A stretch of 64,000 nt of DNA, from positions 30,485,575-30,549,574 of the forward strand of contig OY726563.1 of the NCBI GenBank assembly GCA_963383645.1, in the 5' to 3' direction. The position numbers were made by a program, and so were the translations under genes. Under the pieces are notes generated by a model. It saw only the letters and a program-made list of their open reading frames with translations. It ran no database searches and was not told the DNA's origin. Shown piece by piece: positions 46,986-59,762 of this stretch. Source of the DNA: Muscardinus avellanarius. Taxonomy: Eukaryota > Chordata > Mammalia > Rodentia > Gliridae. The first letter of the stretch is position 1; each line of letters opens with the position of its first letter.

Positions 46986-46989
46986 ACTC

Positions 46990-47080
46990 AGTAAACAGGT
47001 TTCACTGTGTTGCCTAGGCTAGCCTTGAACTCCAGTGCTCAAGCTATCCTACTGCCTCGGCCTCTGAAGTATATAAATTA
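46990..47080 (-). repeat. 7SL-derived monomer fragment
   Basis: tttcactgtgttgcctaggc, tagccttgaactccagtgct and tactgcctcggcctctg are antisense Alu/B1-type words. Confidence 0.6.
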
Positions 47081-47164
47081 CTATTTTAGTAAACAAAATT
47101 CAGACAATCTCTTTATAATTCTAGAATTAGGCTATCAGAGCATGTTTATTACCTCATTTTCCTT

Positions 47165-47365
47165 TTATTATTATTTCTAATTGACATGTTATAATTGTAC
47201 ATGCTTATTGGGTACAATGTAATTTTTCAGTATGTGTATATAATTTGTAATATTCAATTATGAAACACCAGCATATCCATTACTTCAAATATTTATTACT
47301 TATCTATGTTGGGAATATTGAAAATTCTTTCTTCTAGCTATGATGAAGTACACAATAAATTGTTG
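47165..47365 (-). repeat. old L1 3' UTR fragment
   Basis: aattgacatgttataattgt acatgcttattgggtacaat and the words after it fit L1M-type 3' UTR in antisense. Confidence 0.6.
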
Positions 47366-47369
47366 ACTG

Positions 47370-47805
47370 TATGTTTCAGTCAGCATTCTCATTTTATAAT
47401 CCAAAACACCTTACCACAACAACTTAGAGAAAGTTGATTTATTTACTCATAGTTCTGGAGATTTCAGAGGTTCAGTCCCTATTAGGGCAGGTAAAGTCTG
47501 TGAAACTCAAGGCATGGTGCAGTGCAGAGAACAGAAAAAGATCATGCGCAAGGGCTCTACTCTCACATCATGATGGTGCATTGTAGTCGTACATCTTAAT
47601 GGAGTACAAGATGGTAGAGGCATACACACTTAACTAAAAGAGCCTTTACCCAAATCCCACCCCATTTCCTCCCTCCTCCCTTCTTCTCATTTTATGCTTA
47701 GTGATTGACTTTGATATGTTTATTAATGTACATCATGTACATGATGTACAACTACAATGCACCAATAAAAAATTTTAAAAAATCTAAACCATAGCATTCA
47801 TAACA
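47370..47805 (-). repeat. MaLR (MST-like) LTR split by L1 ends
   Basis: Left part: cagcattctcattttataat ... ttcagaggttcagtccctat. Its terminal words aaaatctaaaccatagcatt appear at 47777-47800 beyond the L1 insert. Confidence 0.5.
47573..47776. mobile_element. two inverted L1 3' ends joined at a palindrome
   Basis: 47577-47725 is an L1 3' end on minus (ggtgcattgtagtcgtacat, then C-rich 3' UTR). 47738-47776 is the L1 terminus on plus (tacaactacaatgcaccaat, A tail). A 24-bp perfect palindrome lies at the join, 47727-47750. Confidence 0.7.
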
Positions 47806-47837
47806 TAACAAAATTATCACACAAAATTTTCATACAA

Positions 47838-47844
<7 letters not shown>

Positions 47845-47897
<53 letters not shown>
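47845..47897. repeat. (TA)n microsatellite
   Basis: About 26 TA units. Confidence 0.95.
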
Positions 47898-47899
<2 letters not shown>

Positions 47900-48615
47900 T
47901 GCTTCTTATGGGGTTATACTAATCATATATTTTTAAATTCAACACAAGTCTTTCCATCTATTGTAGGTCTAATGCTCTACTTGCTTATCTTCCTAGCTAC
48001 AATCCTAGAAAGAGTGGAAAGTATGACACAAATTTAATATCTATGTAAAATAATATTTATATAAAAGGAACTGTCTTTGACACCTTCCTCCCATTACTTA
48101 TTAATCTAAGTCGTAGATCTGGAGGCAAGAAAGTGAAGCACAGGGGACTAGAATTATCATTTGCTTAAAGAATTATATAATAACTTTGTCTTCTCTTTCT
48201 AAAGAATGCCACATCACAATTTTGTTATTTCATTTCTTGTAGTACTACACATGTGATTGTCTTATAAAATTGCAACTTGTCCTGCTAAGTTGCTTTACAA
48301 TAAAGCGGGGAAGTGAGAAGGTGAGAAATATAATATATAACCTTAACATAACTTTATATGCCTTAAATTAAGGAAAATGATACATCTTCAGATCTTTAAA
48401 TTGCTTTTTGGGGGGTTTAAACACCCAAGTATGTTTACATATGTATTGTTATAGTAAGCTTCGTTCATACCATTAATTAAACTCTTCCATGTTCAAAAAA
48501 TCAGTATAAGTTACGGACATCAATACTATATCTACTTTATTATTCGCCTAACTTAGTTTTGGAAAATACACTTAAATCTTCATTTAACAAATTTACTTTT
48601 AAAATCTAATTAAAT
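47900..48615. other. no gene seen
   Basis: AT-rich, nothing recognised. Confidence 0.35.
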
Positions 48616-48617
48616 AT

Positions 48618-48945
48618 ATTTGTAGGAAAGTAGATAGAACTAGAGATCAGCCAATCTTAGAAAGTCAAGGGTCAAATATTTTCCCTGTTATGTAGAAGCT
48701 AGAAAGATAATAGAAAATAAAAGGGACTTTACATAATTAAGAATGACCAGTAGAACAGTAGGAGGGGATGGGGAAGGAGGTGGGAAGAGTAAAAAGTCGA
48801 ATTGAATAAAAAAGAACTCAAATTATGCTATTCTCATGTACAAAAGTATCACTGCCAATCTCACTACTACATATGAGGAGGGGTGGAACCTAAAGGGAAA
48901 CTCACCAATATGTGCCAATAAAATTATATAAAAATAAATATAGCA
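48618..48945 (+). repeat. L1 3' end
   Basis: gatcagccaatcttagaaag, the purine-rich 3' UTR, and the terminus tatgtgccaataaaattata. Confidence 0.8.
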
Positions 48946-49005
48946 AAAAAGCTGAATCATAGATTGGCATAGAAAGAATAATGATTATTAAAATTTAATA
49001 ATTCT

Positions 49006-49208
49006 AGCCAGACACAGTGCCACATGCTTGTAATCCCAACATTTGGGAGGCTGAGACGAGAGGATTGCAGTTCACGACCAGCCTCAGCTACTTAGTGAAG
49101 CCCTTGCAACTCAGTGAGACCCTGTTTCAAAATAAAGAATAAAAAATAGGGCTGGGAGTGTCACTCAGAGGTAGAATGCCCCTGGGTTCCATCCCCAGTA
49201 TCACAAAA
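49006..49208 (+). repeat. B1-dID type SINE
   Basis: A full dimer; tail gggttccatccccagtatca. Confidence 0.93.
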
Positions 49209-49234
49209 AATTAAAAATTCTAAAATTACTTAGC

Positions 49235-49460
49235 AGGTCTATACTGTGTACCTTATATAAGTTTTTAATTTAATCCTTTCAAAGCTCAGAAATAATGTTT
49301 TTTTATTATTTCCTCATTTTACATATTTAGAGATTGAGAATACCTTAAGGAACTTACCTAGGGTAGCATAGCTGGAAAGTGGCATAGGGTGAATTCGCAT
49401 CCTAGCCTCCCTGACACCAGAGTCGGTGTTCCTAAATACCACCCCATGCTGTCTCTTTCC
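49235..49460 (-). repeat. MIR SINE
   Basis: Antisense MIR: ctcattttacatatttagag, gaacttacctagggtagcat, gctggaaagtggcatagggt. Confidence 0.85.
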
Positions 49461-50195
49461 AAGCCCCACCAAGTGAATTCAATAGAATAATACCTCCATA
49501 AAACATATAAGTAGTGAGTAGCAAGCTTTTTAGGTTAAAAGAATGTAAAAAGACAGTTGTGTTTAAACAGCTGAATTCCTTTTTATTTCCTCAGAGCGAA
49601 GATTTAGTAGAGGAAAAAATACAAAGTAAAATGAGCAAAACAGAAAACCTCATGGGACAAATTTCAAAAGAAGTCAGGTGTAAGCTTATGAGAGTCCTCT
49701 CAGGATGTATTTAATTCTTCTAATACCACGTATAACAACTTGTGAGAAGTGTTATCCACCAGGGAAGTTCATTAGTGACTAGGTAGCTAATGTTAGTTAC
49801 TGGAAGCTGGTCATATAGACACTGTCTGCCTTTCACATATCAAAGTTCCAGACTACCAGAAGTGAGCATGTTTTAGGACAAGTCAAATTGTTTGTACAAA
49901 TAGTTTAGGTATAGCAAGTCACTTTTATCATTTTGGGAAGTTTCATATCAATGTAGGGAAAACAACCAAGTTACACAATACTGGCCTTTCTAAGCATAGA
50001 AGTCTCAGGCCTGCAATGTTAACTCTTTCTGCACGGATATACGCCTAGCTATAACTATGAATAAAATTCTTGGTACTTTTTCTTTTGCATTTTATACTTA
50101 GTTATTTTATGTGAATAGGAATTAATTGCTTTTCAAACACTGATTTGGCATTAGCAATTATTTAAATGTTAGACCCTTGTCTATAGATTCTCTTG
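49461..50195. other. no gene seen
   Basis: A 66-codon frame at 49514-49714 has no recognisable domain and poor start context; I treat it as chance. Confidence 0.35.
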
Positions 50196-50196
50196 G

Positions 50197-50984
50197 ATAT
50201 TCTTTTTTATACATCATAATGTACTTCAGATTTTAATGTCCTTCAATAGTAATAGTTCATACACACAGAACTTGGTGAGTTTTCCCTTGGCTCCCTCCCT
50301 ACTCCCGGACTCTTCTTTCCTATACATGATATTGAGATTAGCATTGGTGTTCTCACATTTGTACATAATGTCAATATAAGTGTTTTCTTAATTAATTCTC
50401 TCTTCCCCTACCTCCCCTAGATCACCTCCCTCTCTCCACTAGAGTTTCTTTTCTATTATCCAAAGTTCCTCTTACTTACTATTTCAATTACTCCCTAGCT
50501 TCTGCATATGTGAGTAAATATCTGACCGCCTACATTATGTGACTGGCTAATCTCAGCTAACATAGTATTTTCCAAGTCCATTAATTTTTCTGAAAATAGC
50601 ATAATTGTGTTCTTTACTTCTAAGTAGAATTCAATTGTGTCTATATCACATGATTTTGTAATCCATTCTTTTGTTGATAGACATTTTGGTTGGTTTCATA
50701 ATTTGGCTATTGTGAATCTTGCTGCTATAAACACGGATACGCATGCATCACTGTAGTATTCTGATTTCAATCCCCTTAGAAAGATATCCAGGACTGGTAT
50801 AGCTGGATCAATGTTAGATCCATTCCCAATTTTCTGAGGAATCTCCACACTGATCTTCACAGCAGCTGCACTAATTTTCAATACTGCGAGCAGTGTAGAA
50901 GAAGTCCAATTTCCTCACAACTATGCCAGAATTCTGATTAGGGTTAGATGGTATACCAGTGTAGTTTTAATTTGCATCTTTTTT
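50197..50984 (-). repeat. L1 3' end, older
   Basis: 3' UTR pyrimidine-rich on plus at 50280-50480. ORF2 C-terminal frame at 50696-50881 (NGSNIDPAIPVLDIF, FIAARFTIAKL). Confidence 0.8.
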
Positions 50985-51715
50985 ATTTCTTTTTTGTTTT
51001 TTATGTGAATCATATTGAAAATGGCATACATTCAGACTGTGTTTGGTTCCCTTTCCTCTCCTTACTTCCCCTTCCCCTCCTCCCAACAATGAGTGTCCAG
51101 GTTGACCATTCATACTTTTACACATATTCAAATGTAGCTCCTCCATTAATCAACCTCAGCCTTCTTCCTCTCCTACCCTTCCATTCTAGCTTTGCTGAGG
51201 TTTCCCATCCATTATATGGAGTCCCTCTAGTATTCCTAATACTCTCTAATTTGGGCATATTAGAGAAAACATATGTCCCTTCTCTTTCTGTGCTTGGCTG
51301 ATCTCAATTAACATAACATTCTCCAGGTCTTTCCATCTTCCTGTGAATGGCATGATTTTGTTATTCTTTATAGCTGAGTAGATTTCCATTGTGTGTATTT
51401 CCCATAACTTTGAAATCCATTTATCTGTTGATGGAGACCTAAGTTGGTTTCATATTTTGGCTATTGTGAATTGTGCTGCTATGAACATGGGTAGTGTGCA
51501 TATGTTACTGTAGTTCTCTGATTTCAACCCCTTTGGAAAGATACACAGGAGTGGTATAGCTGCATCATATGGTGGATCCATCCTTACTTTCTAATGATGC
51601 TGAACATTTTTCATGTAGTCATTGGCCATTTGTATTTCTTTTTTGGTGAAATGTCTATTTAGTTCAATTGCCCATTTCTTGATTGAGTTATTAGTATTAT
51701 TTTAGTATTAAGTCT
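50985..51715 (-). repeat. second L1 3' end, adjacent
   Basis: It repeats the same L1 order as the previous element, from a C-rich 3' UTR (51040-51110) to ORF2 C-terminal words (gctattgtgaattgtgctgc). So two L1 3' ends lie head to tail. Confidence 0.8.
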
Positions 51716-51849
51716 TTGAATATATTAAGTAAAGAAAATAATTATCTTCTGCAAATGCAGTTTCCTTACTTCATTTCAGTTATTTTACCACTAATTACTA
51801 TGTATGTAACTCAGTGTTAAATGAGAAGTAAGTATAAAAGAGAGGGAAT

Positions 51850-52055
51850 CTGAGGGAGATGGGAGGGGAAGGAAGACTGGAAGAGGGAAACACTTCAATG
51901 AACATAATGTACATACACAGACTACATGAGAATGTAGAGGAGAGGAAGTGGGGTGGGAACTCGGGAATGGCCCAGCAAGTACTGTATATATGTATGCCTC
52001 TATTACACTGAACTTCATCAATATGTATGAGTAGAGTGCACCAATACAAAAAGAG
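51850..52055 (+). repeat. L1 3' end
   Basis: Purine-rich 3' UTR, then atgtatgagtagagtgcacc aatacaaaaa, in plus orientation. Confidence 0.75.
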
Positions 52056-52470
52056 AGTTAAGTTAAACGGCCATGTGTATTAAAACCTTCTTTACCAAAC
52101 GTAAAAATGAACAGCAAAGAATGTGTATCTTACGTTCCCCTATTAAAAAGTCAATCTGCAGGCCTGTTAAGAGACAGTAGCTAAAGTGATATAAAAGTAT
52201 TTTAATTTTCAGTGGGATCAGGGAGGAATTATATATAACTCTGATTCATTCCAATATCTAGTGAACTGAATACCTTGACAAGCTGGTTCATGAAACCATT
52301 GATAAAGCATATTCTTTTTGTTGTGGCCTTTCAATTTATATTTCCTTCATAATGAAAAGATAATAAATTATATCTGTATTGGTAAGCAGAAAATAATTAT
52401 ATAATAGTAATTTTGCAGAGGTAGGTAGCCTACAATATAATGGAAATTTATTTTTAGGTACATTGTCAGT

Positions 52471-52536
52471 GTTTTTAAAAATTCTCTATGAAGCCTAGCT
52501 TGTTTTTAAAAATTCTCTATTTATGAAGCCTAGCTT
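52471..52536. repeat. 31/35-bp tandem duplication
   Basis: gtttttaaaaattctctat then gaagcctagctt occurs twice. The second copy has an extra ttat. Confidence 0.9.
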
Positions 52537-52819
52537 GGTTAGTCACTGCACAAAAATGAGCTAAGTGCTATCCTAAGAAATAACTGCCTATGAGGTGGCC
52601 CTCAGCTATTATTTGGGAATCCTACCATTCCCAGAACTGATAAAAATGACTTACTGTGCCTAAAGTCTTTGTACAAAAAATGCACTTTATGCTGATCTCC
52701 CACTTTTCTTCTGGGAGTCTGGAATTTTGGTACATGATAGCAAGAACATGTCTACATGTCCAGCCCTAATGGAAATTTTGTGGGGTGAATATCTTGTGTA
52801 CTTTTCTGAGGAGAATCAT

Positions 52820-52822
52820 CAC

Positions 52823-52868
<46 letters not shown>
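52820..52868. repeat. (CA)n microsatellite
   Basis: About 24 CA units with one G near the start. Confidence 0.95.
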
Positions 52869-52871
<3 letters not shown>

Positions 52872-54679
52872 GGTGCTTTTTTTGCTGGAGGAATAATACA
52901 CCCTGTGTAATCGTTCAGAGGAGGGAGAAAGCATCAGGAGATCTGCATATGGGTTCTTCCAGATTTTGCCTGTGTCTTTTCTCCTTGTGATCTGGCTGTG
53001 TCACCATACAGTGTCTGTGTAATAAATTGTAGTCATATGTACAACTATATACTGAGTTCTTATAGTGAATCTTCAAATGTGGAGGTGGTCCTGAATATCC
53101 TTGATGCAGCCACTTATTACAAACTTTAATTTATATGGCACTATGGGATTAATGTGTTTCATCACAAAGTTGTGGGAAAATTTGGCATTTGGATCCTGCA
53201 CTGTTAAGACAAATAAAACACCAAATATATTTGCAATCTGTGGTTTAAATACCTCACTTTGTAGCAAACAGTTTGCACAATAAAAAAATTCTGAAAAAAA
53301 CATCAGGAAGGCAGTGAATGCACACAGTGGAGACAATTGTGCACTTTTAAAGAAAAATAAGCACAAGTGTCATTGTTGCTTCAGCCTTGGGACACAATTA
53401 TTCTTTGTTCTAAGTATTGCGTGAAACAAATCTAAGAAGCCATGAAAATACCTCCTGTGGCTTTCCAAAAATAGCAGCTAAAAGAGAAAGTGGACAGAGA
53501 TAGGAAACATTATTAATGAATTTCATCTTTCAAAATTGCAAAAACATTACCTTTGCTAGAATGTCAGTGTATGTTCTATCAGCTCTCCTTTTTAGCTACT
53601 GGGTAACTGCTGAATATGTATAAACAAAGAAGGAAAAAATGCTCACACCTTAATATTTTGAAATTAAATTGAAAACAAAGGAAGAAAGCAAAATATTCAT
53701 AGTGATCATCACATTCAAAGAAAATGCTCCTGACATCAGATTGAATCAGGATACTAATCCATAATAAATATGTCACAAAGAACTACCATAACACAAAAAA
53801 ATGTTGGAAAACAAAAATGTATGTGTACATATTCTAAACATTACTCTATTTTCTCTCATCAGGTACAAATGTATTTTAGAATATGCCAAATGCATTTTTA
53901 TGACAGAGTTGAAGATGTTTTAAGTATTTGCAGTGTTTCTTTTAAGAAAGAGATTTAATTTATTGAGAGTATGACTCCAAAGTTTTTTTTCTTTTTCTCT
54001 AAGTCTTCTATGGTATTTATGCATCTTTGGCATCTGTTCCTCTTGTTTTAACCCTTGCCCACTTAACTACTTTACAATTGACCTTATTTTTCTTTGTAAA
54101 CAAAGTAACTTCTTAATAAAGAGAAGTTAAAAGACTAGCTTTAAGGGAAATTTGTTTTGAAAGAAAAGTTCAATAGAATTCAAAGAATAAGGGCAATAAG
54201 AATGATGAGAACTAGATTTTTATCAGTAGTATTAAGTTACTCTAATTTGTAATGACAAGCCTATGAGCATGATCTGTCATTAAAATAGAAGTGACATGGA
54301 AAATAATTAAATCTTATAATAATTTTAATATCATTATAAAATGGTTATTTCCAATACTTTCAAGCTAGTTAGAATACATAAACCATATGTAACTTTTTTT
54401 GTTACAATCCTTATAATAAAGGTATATAGATTTAGCTTCACAAAATCCTGACTTTATAAACTCCTTTAAGGCAGGAAAATTAGTCACTCCTCTTTTAAAT
54501 TTTTCTCTGCACAATCTCAAACTTTTCTTCCCAAGCTTCACTTTGCAATAGGAATTTGAGTGAGAAAAGTGTAGGAGGGTGTGATAACAGCAATTTACTC
54601 CTTTTGTTGCAATGTTATAAAAATTGTTTTTATGTCATGTGTTTTGGTGGCACACACTTGTAAAAAGTGCATTTAATCT

Positions 54680-54845
54680 TATATCTACTATTTACTAACT
54701 ACAATTTTAGGCAAGTTTCTTAACCTCATATATAAAATTAGGATATATAAGAAAAATTGCTACCTCCAAGGGATACTGGGGGGATAAACAATAGTGGGTG
54801 CATAGTAAGTGTTCCACTATTATTATTAATATGTTCACTGCTAAT
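54680..54845 (+). repeat. MIR SINE, diverged
   Basis: ttaggcaagtttcttaacct ... gggtgcatagtaagtgttcc keeps MIR order. Confidence 0.65.
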
Positions 54846-55202
54846 ATTTATGTAGTTCATTAAATAAGTAGTCCCTGAAACATTTATTGGTGGAGCCATA
54901 CTCAAAGAAGCCTGGGTTTTCTGTTAAAAACTGATAAATAAAAGTAAATATAGCTTTGTGTTAAAATAGAAAATTTTAATTCTTCACTTATTCAATTTTG
55001 CCCATTTACCAACCAATTCCAATCCTAATTGCTTATGATAAAGGATACTTCTATATGTTAGGTTAAATATCTCTAAATTATAAGCATGTAAATATACACA
55101 TGAGACTCAAATATAAAAATTCCGAGCTCCTCTGACATATAAGCATCACAACACCGAACCTTTTCTTCTCACACATATTTTAAAGATTAAGAATCCAACC
55201 TA

Positions 55203-55415
55203 GGATGAGAGTGGTTGCACATGCATGTAATCTCAATACTTGGGAGGCTGAGAAAGGAGGATCACAGCTTTGCAGCCAGTATTAGCCAGCAACTCAGTAA
55301 GGCTCTCAGCAACGTAGTGAGACCCTGTTTCCAAATGAAAAATAAAAAACAGAGCTGGGAGATTTATCTTGGAGGCAGAATGCCTCTGGGTTCAATACCC
55401 AGCACCACACAAAAA
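55203..55415 (+). repeat. B1-dID type SINE
   Basis: Flanked by aagaatc(c/t)aac at 55190 and 55415 areas. Confidence 0.88.
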
Positions 55416-55601
55416 GAATCTAACAAACTGACTTTAGCCTATGACATTTTGTCCACTCTGACTCTTGCTCTTCTGAATCAATACACTCATTTTATATAAA
55501 GGGCCAATTTATTTAAGGTGAGATCACCTTTGATAGCTAGCCCTGGAGGAATCCCTTTGTATCTAATACCAAGTATTTAAATGTTGTTGCATCTTTGTCC
55601 C

Positions 55602-55650
55602 ATTAGAGTAGATGGTATTAAAATCATATTAGAGTAGATGGTATTAAAAC
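55602..55650. repeat. 26-bp tandem duplication
   Basis: attagagtagatggtattaa is repeated with a 26-bp period. Confidence 0.9.
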
Positions 55651-56056
55651 TATCTTGAGACATAGCATATCATATCACCCTGGATCACCCAGAGGAGGCT
55701 GCTGAAATGTGGGGAATGAATCACTACCCCCCAGAAAAAAAAACATAAACAGATCCTTTTACTTCTTCAAGATCATAACTATTTTGGCTAGGTGATAAAA
55801 AAAAAACTAGAATGCAAAGGATAGTATGATTTCAGATATCTTCTGATAGAATCATCTTGAAGTTTTGGCAATTGGTAATTGGGCTTTTCCTAAATTTTTA
55901 TATTTGATATTTTTAATTTTGGGGAACAAAATATCTTCCCAATTTCTGGATCTGCTTTAGGGACAATACTCCAAAGTCTACAGCATTGGTCAAAAGGAAA
56001 GAATAATAAGAAAGTAGAAGATAGCATTAAAATATTCATTAAGGTTAGGCTCTGTT

Positions 56057-56101
56057 GGGCTTCTTTCCAGGGATTAAATGTATGCCATCACATCTGGCTT
56101 A
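56057..56101 (-). repeat. SINE end fragment
   Basis: tgtatgccatcacatctggc: B1-like terminus only. Confidence 0.4.
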
Positions 56102-56157
56102 AAGAGTTATTTATTTAAGTGATCATTTAAAGTTATTTTCCACCTCTACAGATGTTA

Positions 56158-56188
56158 CTGTCATAGGGTAAATGTGTCATAGGGTAAA
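56158..56188. repeat. 17-bp tandem duplication
   Basis: gtcatagggtaaat occurs twice in a row. Confidence 0.85.
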
Positions 56189-56224
56189 TCCCTGAGTAAT
56201 TACACCCTAGTATGAAAGGTAACA

Positions 56225-56226
<2 letters not shown>

Positions 56227-56269
<43 letters not shown>
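56227..56269. repeat. (TG)n microsatellite
   Basis: About 21 TG units, grown from the tail of the following minus SINE. Confidence 0.95.
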
Positions 56270-56275
<6 letters not shown>

Positions 56276-56455
56276 GGATTGAGCCAACAGGCATTCTATC
56301 TCCATGATACACTCCCATCCCTTTTTAAATTTTGACAGGATCTCACTAAGTTGTTGAAAGTCTTGCTACATTGCAGAGGCTGGCTTTGAACTGTGATCCT
56401 GCCATCTCAGACTCCCAATTACTGGGATTAGAGGCATATGCCACTATGCCCAGTT
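56270..56455 (-). repeat. B1-dID type SINE, diverged
   Basis: actagggattgagccaacag ... gaggcatatgccactatgcc. Confidence 0.85.
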
Positions 56456-56459
56456 GGAT

Positions 56460-57345
56460 CTTACTCTTTTATATGAATGTTTAGAGTCTCTGAATGCATT
56501 TTATTCAGTACCCATCCTCTTTAATCATAAATTTAAAAGCCTTAGAAATTAAACAATATTCAGAAACACAATTTATACTTATGGTAATTATTTTTCTTTA
56601 TTCCAGTATTAAAAATATTGTATTAATATAATTTACCCTTTTCCCCAAACTAAGAAATCTTTAGTATCAAGATAATCTGAAGTTACTGAGGCCAGTTGGG
56701 TTTTCTAAGAAGTAGTCAATGAGACAGTATTAGAAAACTTTTGGGAGAAAGATGAAGAAGTAACATCTAGGAAAGGTAAATGGGAGAGGAAGAAGGATTG
56801 GGAAGAAAAAGCCCTGAGACTAAGATGTTTATTTGACACCTTTGAAAAACAAAGAAAGGAATGAAGCAGGTCAGAGAAAACCTTAGACCAAGATGTAGAT
56901 CTGATAACATCTCAACCAACCCAAGAGGGAGCTCTGGAGCAAAGATTGTTTAAAGATTACTACATTGTGTAGAAATGGCCAGGCTTCAGTGCCTCCTGGT
57001 ACTCAATCACTTGGTAGGGTGGCATAGGAAGTGTGTGTTCACATTCACCTGAATGTGATATAGCTGGATGCTGCCAGCTAATTCTACTCCTTGCAGAAGT
57101 AAAACAATTTTCTTTCTGAATGAAGATCATAGTGGTACACTTGCATGGATGCCAAAGAAAGTTTCCCATAATATGCATACCTTTAAAACATCTTATTAGA
57201 ATAAGAGTTTTCTTTATTTTTCATGCCTAATATAGTTTACAATTGTATAATTAAAAGTTTTTATGGTTTTCTTGTATATAGTTTATTGAATTTTTGAGTT
57301 AATTTCAAATAAATTAAAAATTATAGTTAAATAAATTATATGTTT
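56460..57345. other. no gene seen
   Basis: No repeat family or coding frame recognised. The 72-codon frame at 56960-57178 looks random. Confidence 0.35.
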
Positions 57346-57361
57346 AACTTTGATCTACTTT

Positions 57362-57783
57362 CTTCTTATTTATTTTTATGCTTTTATTGGTGCATTGTAA
57401 TTATACAGCATAGTTTCAAAGTGATACAAACATTCATGCACACATCACTTGGTATTATTTCACCCTGCTTGCCTCTCCTCCCTCTCCATACATGTTAGAT
57501 TGGTAGTGATACCTTCCTATGTGAACATAACATTATTTGAACTATTACCTTCTTCAATCCTTCTTTTTCTTCTCCTCGCCTTCTTTCACTAAATACCTTC
57601 CACTATTCTATCGGAATTGTCTCTCCCCATGAGAAAAAACATATGACTCCTGACTTTATGAGACTGGCTGATCTCAGCATAATATTTTAATGGCCTTGGA
57701 TAGATAGAATAAATATTGTCAAAATTATCATACCTCCAAAATTGATTCATAGATTCAATGCAATCCCTATCAAAATACCATCA
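57362..57783 (-). mobile_element. twin-primed (inverted) L1 insertion
   Basis: 57362-57690 is an L1 3' end on minus (ttattggtgcattgtaatta, then C-rich 3' UTR). 57691-57783 is an upstream ORF2 segment on plus (attcatagattcaatgcaat ccctatcaaa). The whole is bracketed by the perfect 12-bp duplication ttgatctacttt (57350-57361 and 57784-57795). Confidence 0.92.
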
Positions 57784-58009
57784 TTGATCTACTTTATTTT
57801 TAAGGCAACCAAGTAAAATAGCCATTCCTGAGCCCATAAAGTGAAATGTAAAATGCTTAGTTAATAATAACACAATTTGACTCATATTTTGCATTAACTT
57901 GATATTTATGATTTCAAAATCATATTTTATTATTACAAGCCCATGTTAGATGCTAAAACAACATTCTTCAGTAATTTTTCAGTTATTTGAGTAGAAGAGT
58001 TGTATTCTT

Positions 58010-58222
58010 TTTTTTGTGTGTGTGGGTCTGGGGATGGAACCCAGGGGCATTTGACCTCTGAGCTACACCTCCTGCCCTATTTTTTATTCTTTATTTTGAA
58101 ACCAGATCTCACTGAGTTGCAGAGGGCCTCACTAAGTAGCTGAGGCTGTCCGCGAACCGTGATCCTCCAGGTCTCAGCCTCCTGAATGCTGGGATTACAA
58201 GCGTGCACCACCACGCCCAGCT
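58010..58222 (-). repeat. B1-dID type SINE
   Basis: tagaagagttgtattctt on both sides (57993 and 58222 areas). Confidence 0.93.
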
Positions 58223-58224
58223 AG

Positions 58225-58955
58225 AAGAGTTGTATTCTTATTATCAAGTATATTCCAAGAAATTCTGCACTGTCCAATTGTAATGGATAAAGAATCACTT
58301 TACATTTCTAGAATATGATGAAAAATTATTTAAATATATCTTTTATATCAGTGAGATATGCAAATCATTAATTGAAAATGAAATATGCTTTATATATGTC
58401 CTTATGTTTTACCAGATTCAGGATGATAGAATATAGCTTTGGAGAGAACAAAAGATATAATCAAAATGACTCAGGAACATTAGAAATGAAAATTCATATT
58501 CTGATTATTCTTATGACAGACAACCAATGATACTCTCTCACATATATTTTTACATAGACATATGGACAGACAGATTGAATTCTATAGATATATGCTAGAA
58601 TTTCCAATTCACTTTATGACCGTTTAAGAAATGTGAACATTGGTTCCTTGAATAACAAATATTTAAGAAAATTAATTTCTACATAAATGACAGCCATAAT
58701 TATTACATAACTGACTTCTGTATTCTGCAGTCAAAAGAAATTTCATGTATTCTGAAAATAGTAAATATGGATAGCACTGAACACCTCCTAAGCACACCAC
58801 ATTTTGCTGAGTATTTTCCCAACATTTTAGCACAGAAGTTTTCAAACACAGAAAAGTGGAGACAATTGTGTAGTGAATACTCAACATCTATATTCTACGA
58901 ATTACATCACCTGCCTTGTCACATTTATCTGTCTAACCACTTCTCTATATTTGTG
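58225..58955. other. no gene seen
   Basis: The part near 58830-58940 may be an old repeat, family unknown. The rest is AT-rich. Confidence 0.3.
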
Positions 58956-59401
58956 CTATGGTTTGGATGTGATTTGTCCCTAAAAGGTTCATGTACTGGA
59001 AGCTTGGTCCCCAATGTACTTTTATTAAGAAGTGGTGGAAGCCACCATTAGGTGGGACCTAATGAATGGTGGTTAGGTCATTGGAACTATGCCCTTGGAA
59101 GGGATTATTATAGTTCTTATGGTAATATAGTTTCCATGAGAGTAATTTGTTATTAAAAAGAAAAGAGCCTGGCTCCTGAATAATACTTCTGGCTTCCTAT
59201 CTTACCACATGATCTCTCCTTCTCATAGATGCTTCCATCATGATGTGATCTTCCATGTTGTGACAAAGCCAAGGGGGTCCTTGCTAGAACCAGGGAGAAT
59301 CCAAGCTCTTGAATCTTCAGAACTCTGAGTTAAATAAATACCTTTTTATACACTAGTTAGTCTTAGGTGTTTTGCTATAGTAACAGGAAATGGACTAATA
59401 T
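58956..59401 (+). repeat. ERVL-MaLR (MST/MLT1-like) LTR
   Basis: A near-complete LTR: tgctatggtttggatgtgat at the start, aagtggtggaagccaccatt, gttaaataaatacctttt, ending ggaaatggactaata. Confidence 0.85.
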
Positions 59402-59762
59402 ACTTTGTGTCAGTCAAAATTGGTTTCATGCATTTGAAAGTATTTTACATACAGTGGAAGATTTCCCTTAAGATATATGAAAATTGAAGTTTAATATTCG
59501 TGGGTTTTATTTTGAGGTAAAATTTTGATACAAATTTATAATTTTAAATGTATTGAATATATTATTCAATGAATTTCAATAAATGCACAAATCTTTTGAA
59601 CCAGAATAACTAATAACAGTATTATCTCAGATTATTATCTCATGCCCTCATGTCATTTCCCAGTCAATATCACAACACTCCACAGTAAAATACCAGTCTC
59701 TTTTTTCCCCCAGTATATATGAATTTCATCTGCCCTATAATTCACATAATATAATAATAATA

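Larger units (their letters stand above)
52060..54675. other. no gene seen; tandem duplication and CA repeat inside
   Basis: Aside from the listed short repeats I find no coding or mobile-element signal in this 2.6 kb. Confidence 0.35.

Noticed and set aside
52752..52990. His/Thr and Val/Cys repeat proteins over a CA tract
   Set aside because: Microsatellite artefacts on both strands.
53101..53366. Overlapping frames on both strands with few stops
   Set aside because: No family resemblance, no conserved start context, and similar random frames occur throughout the AT-rich DNA.
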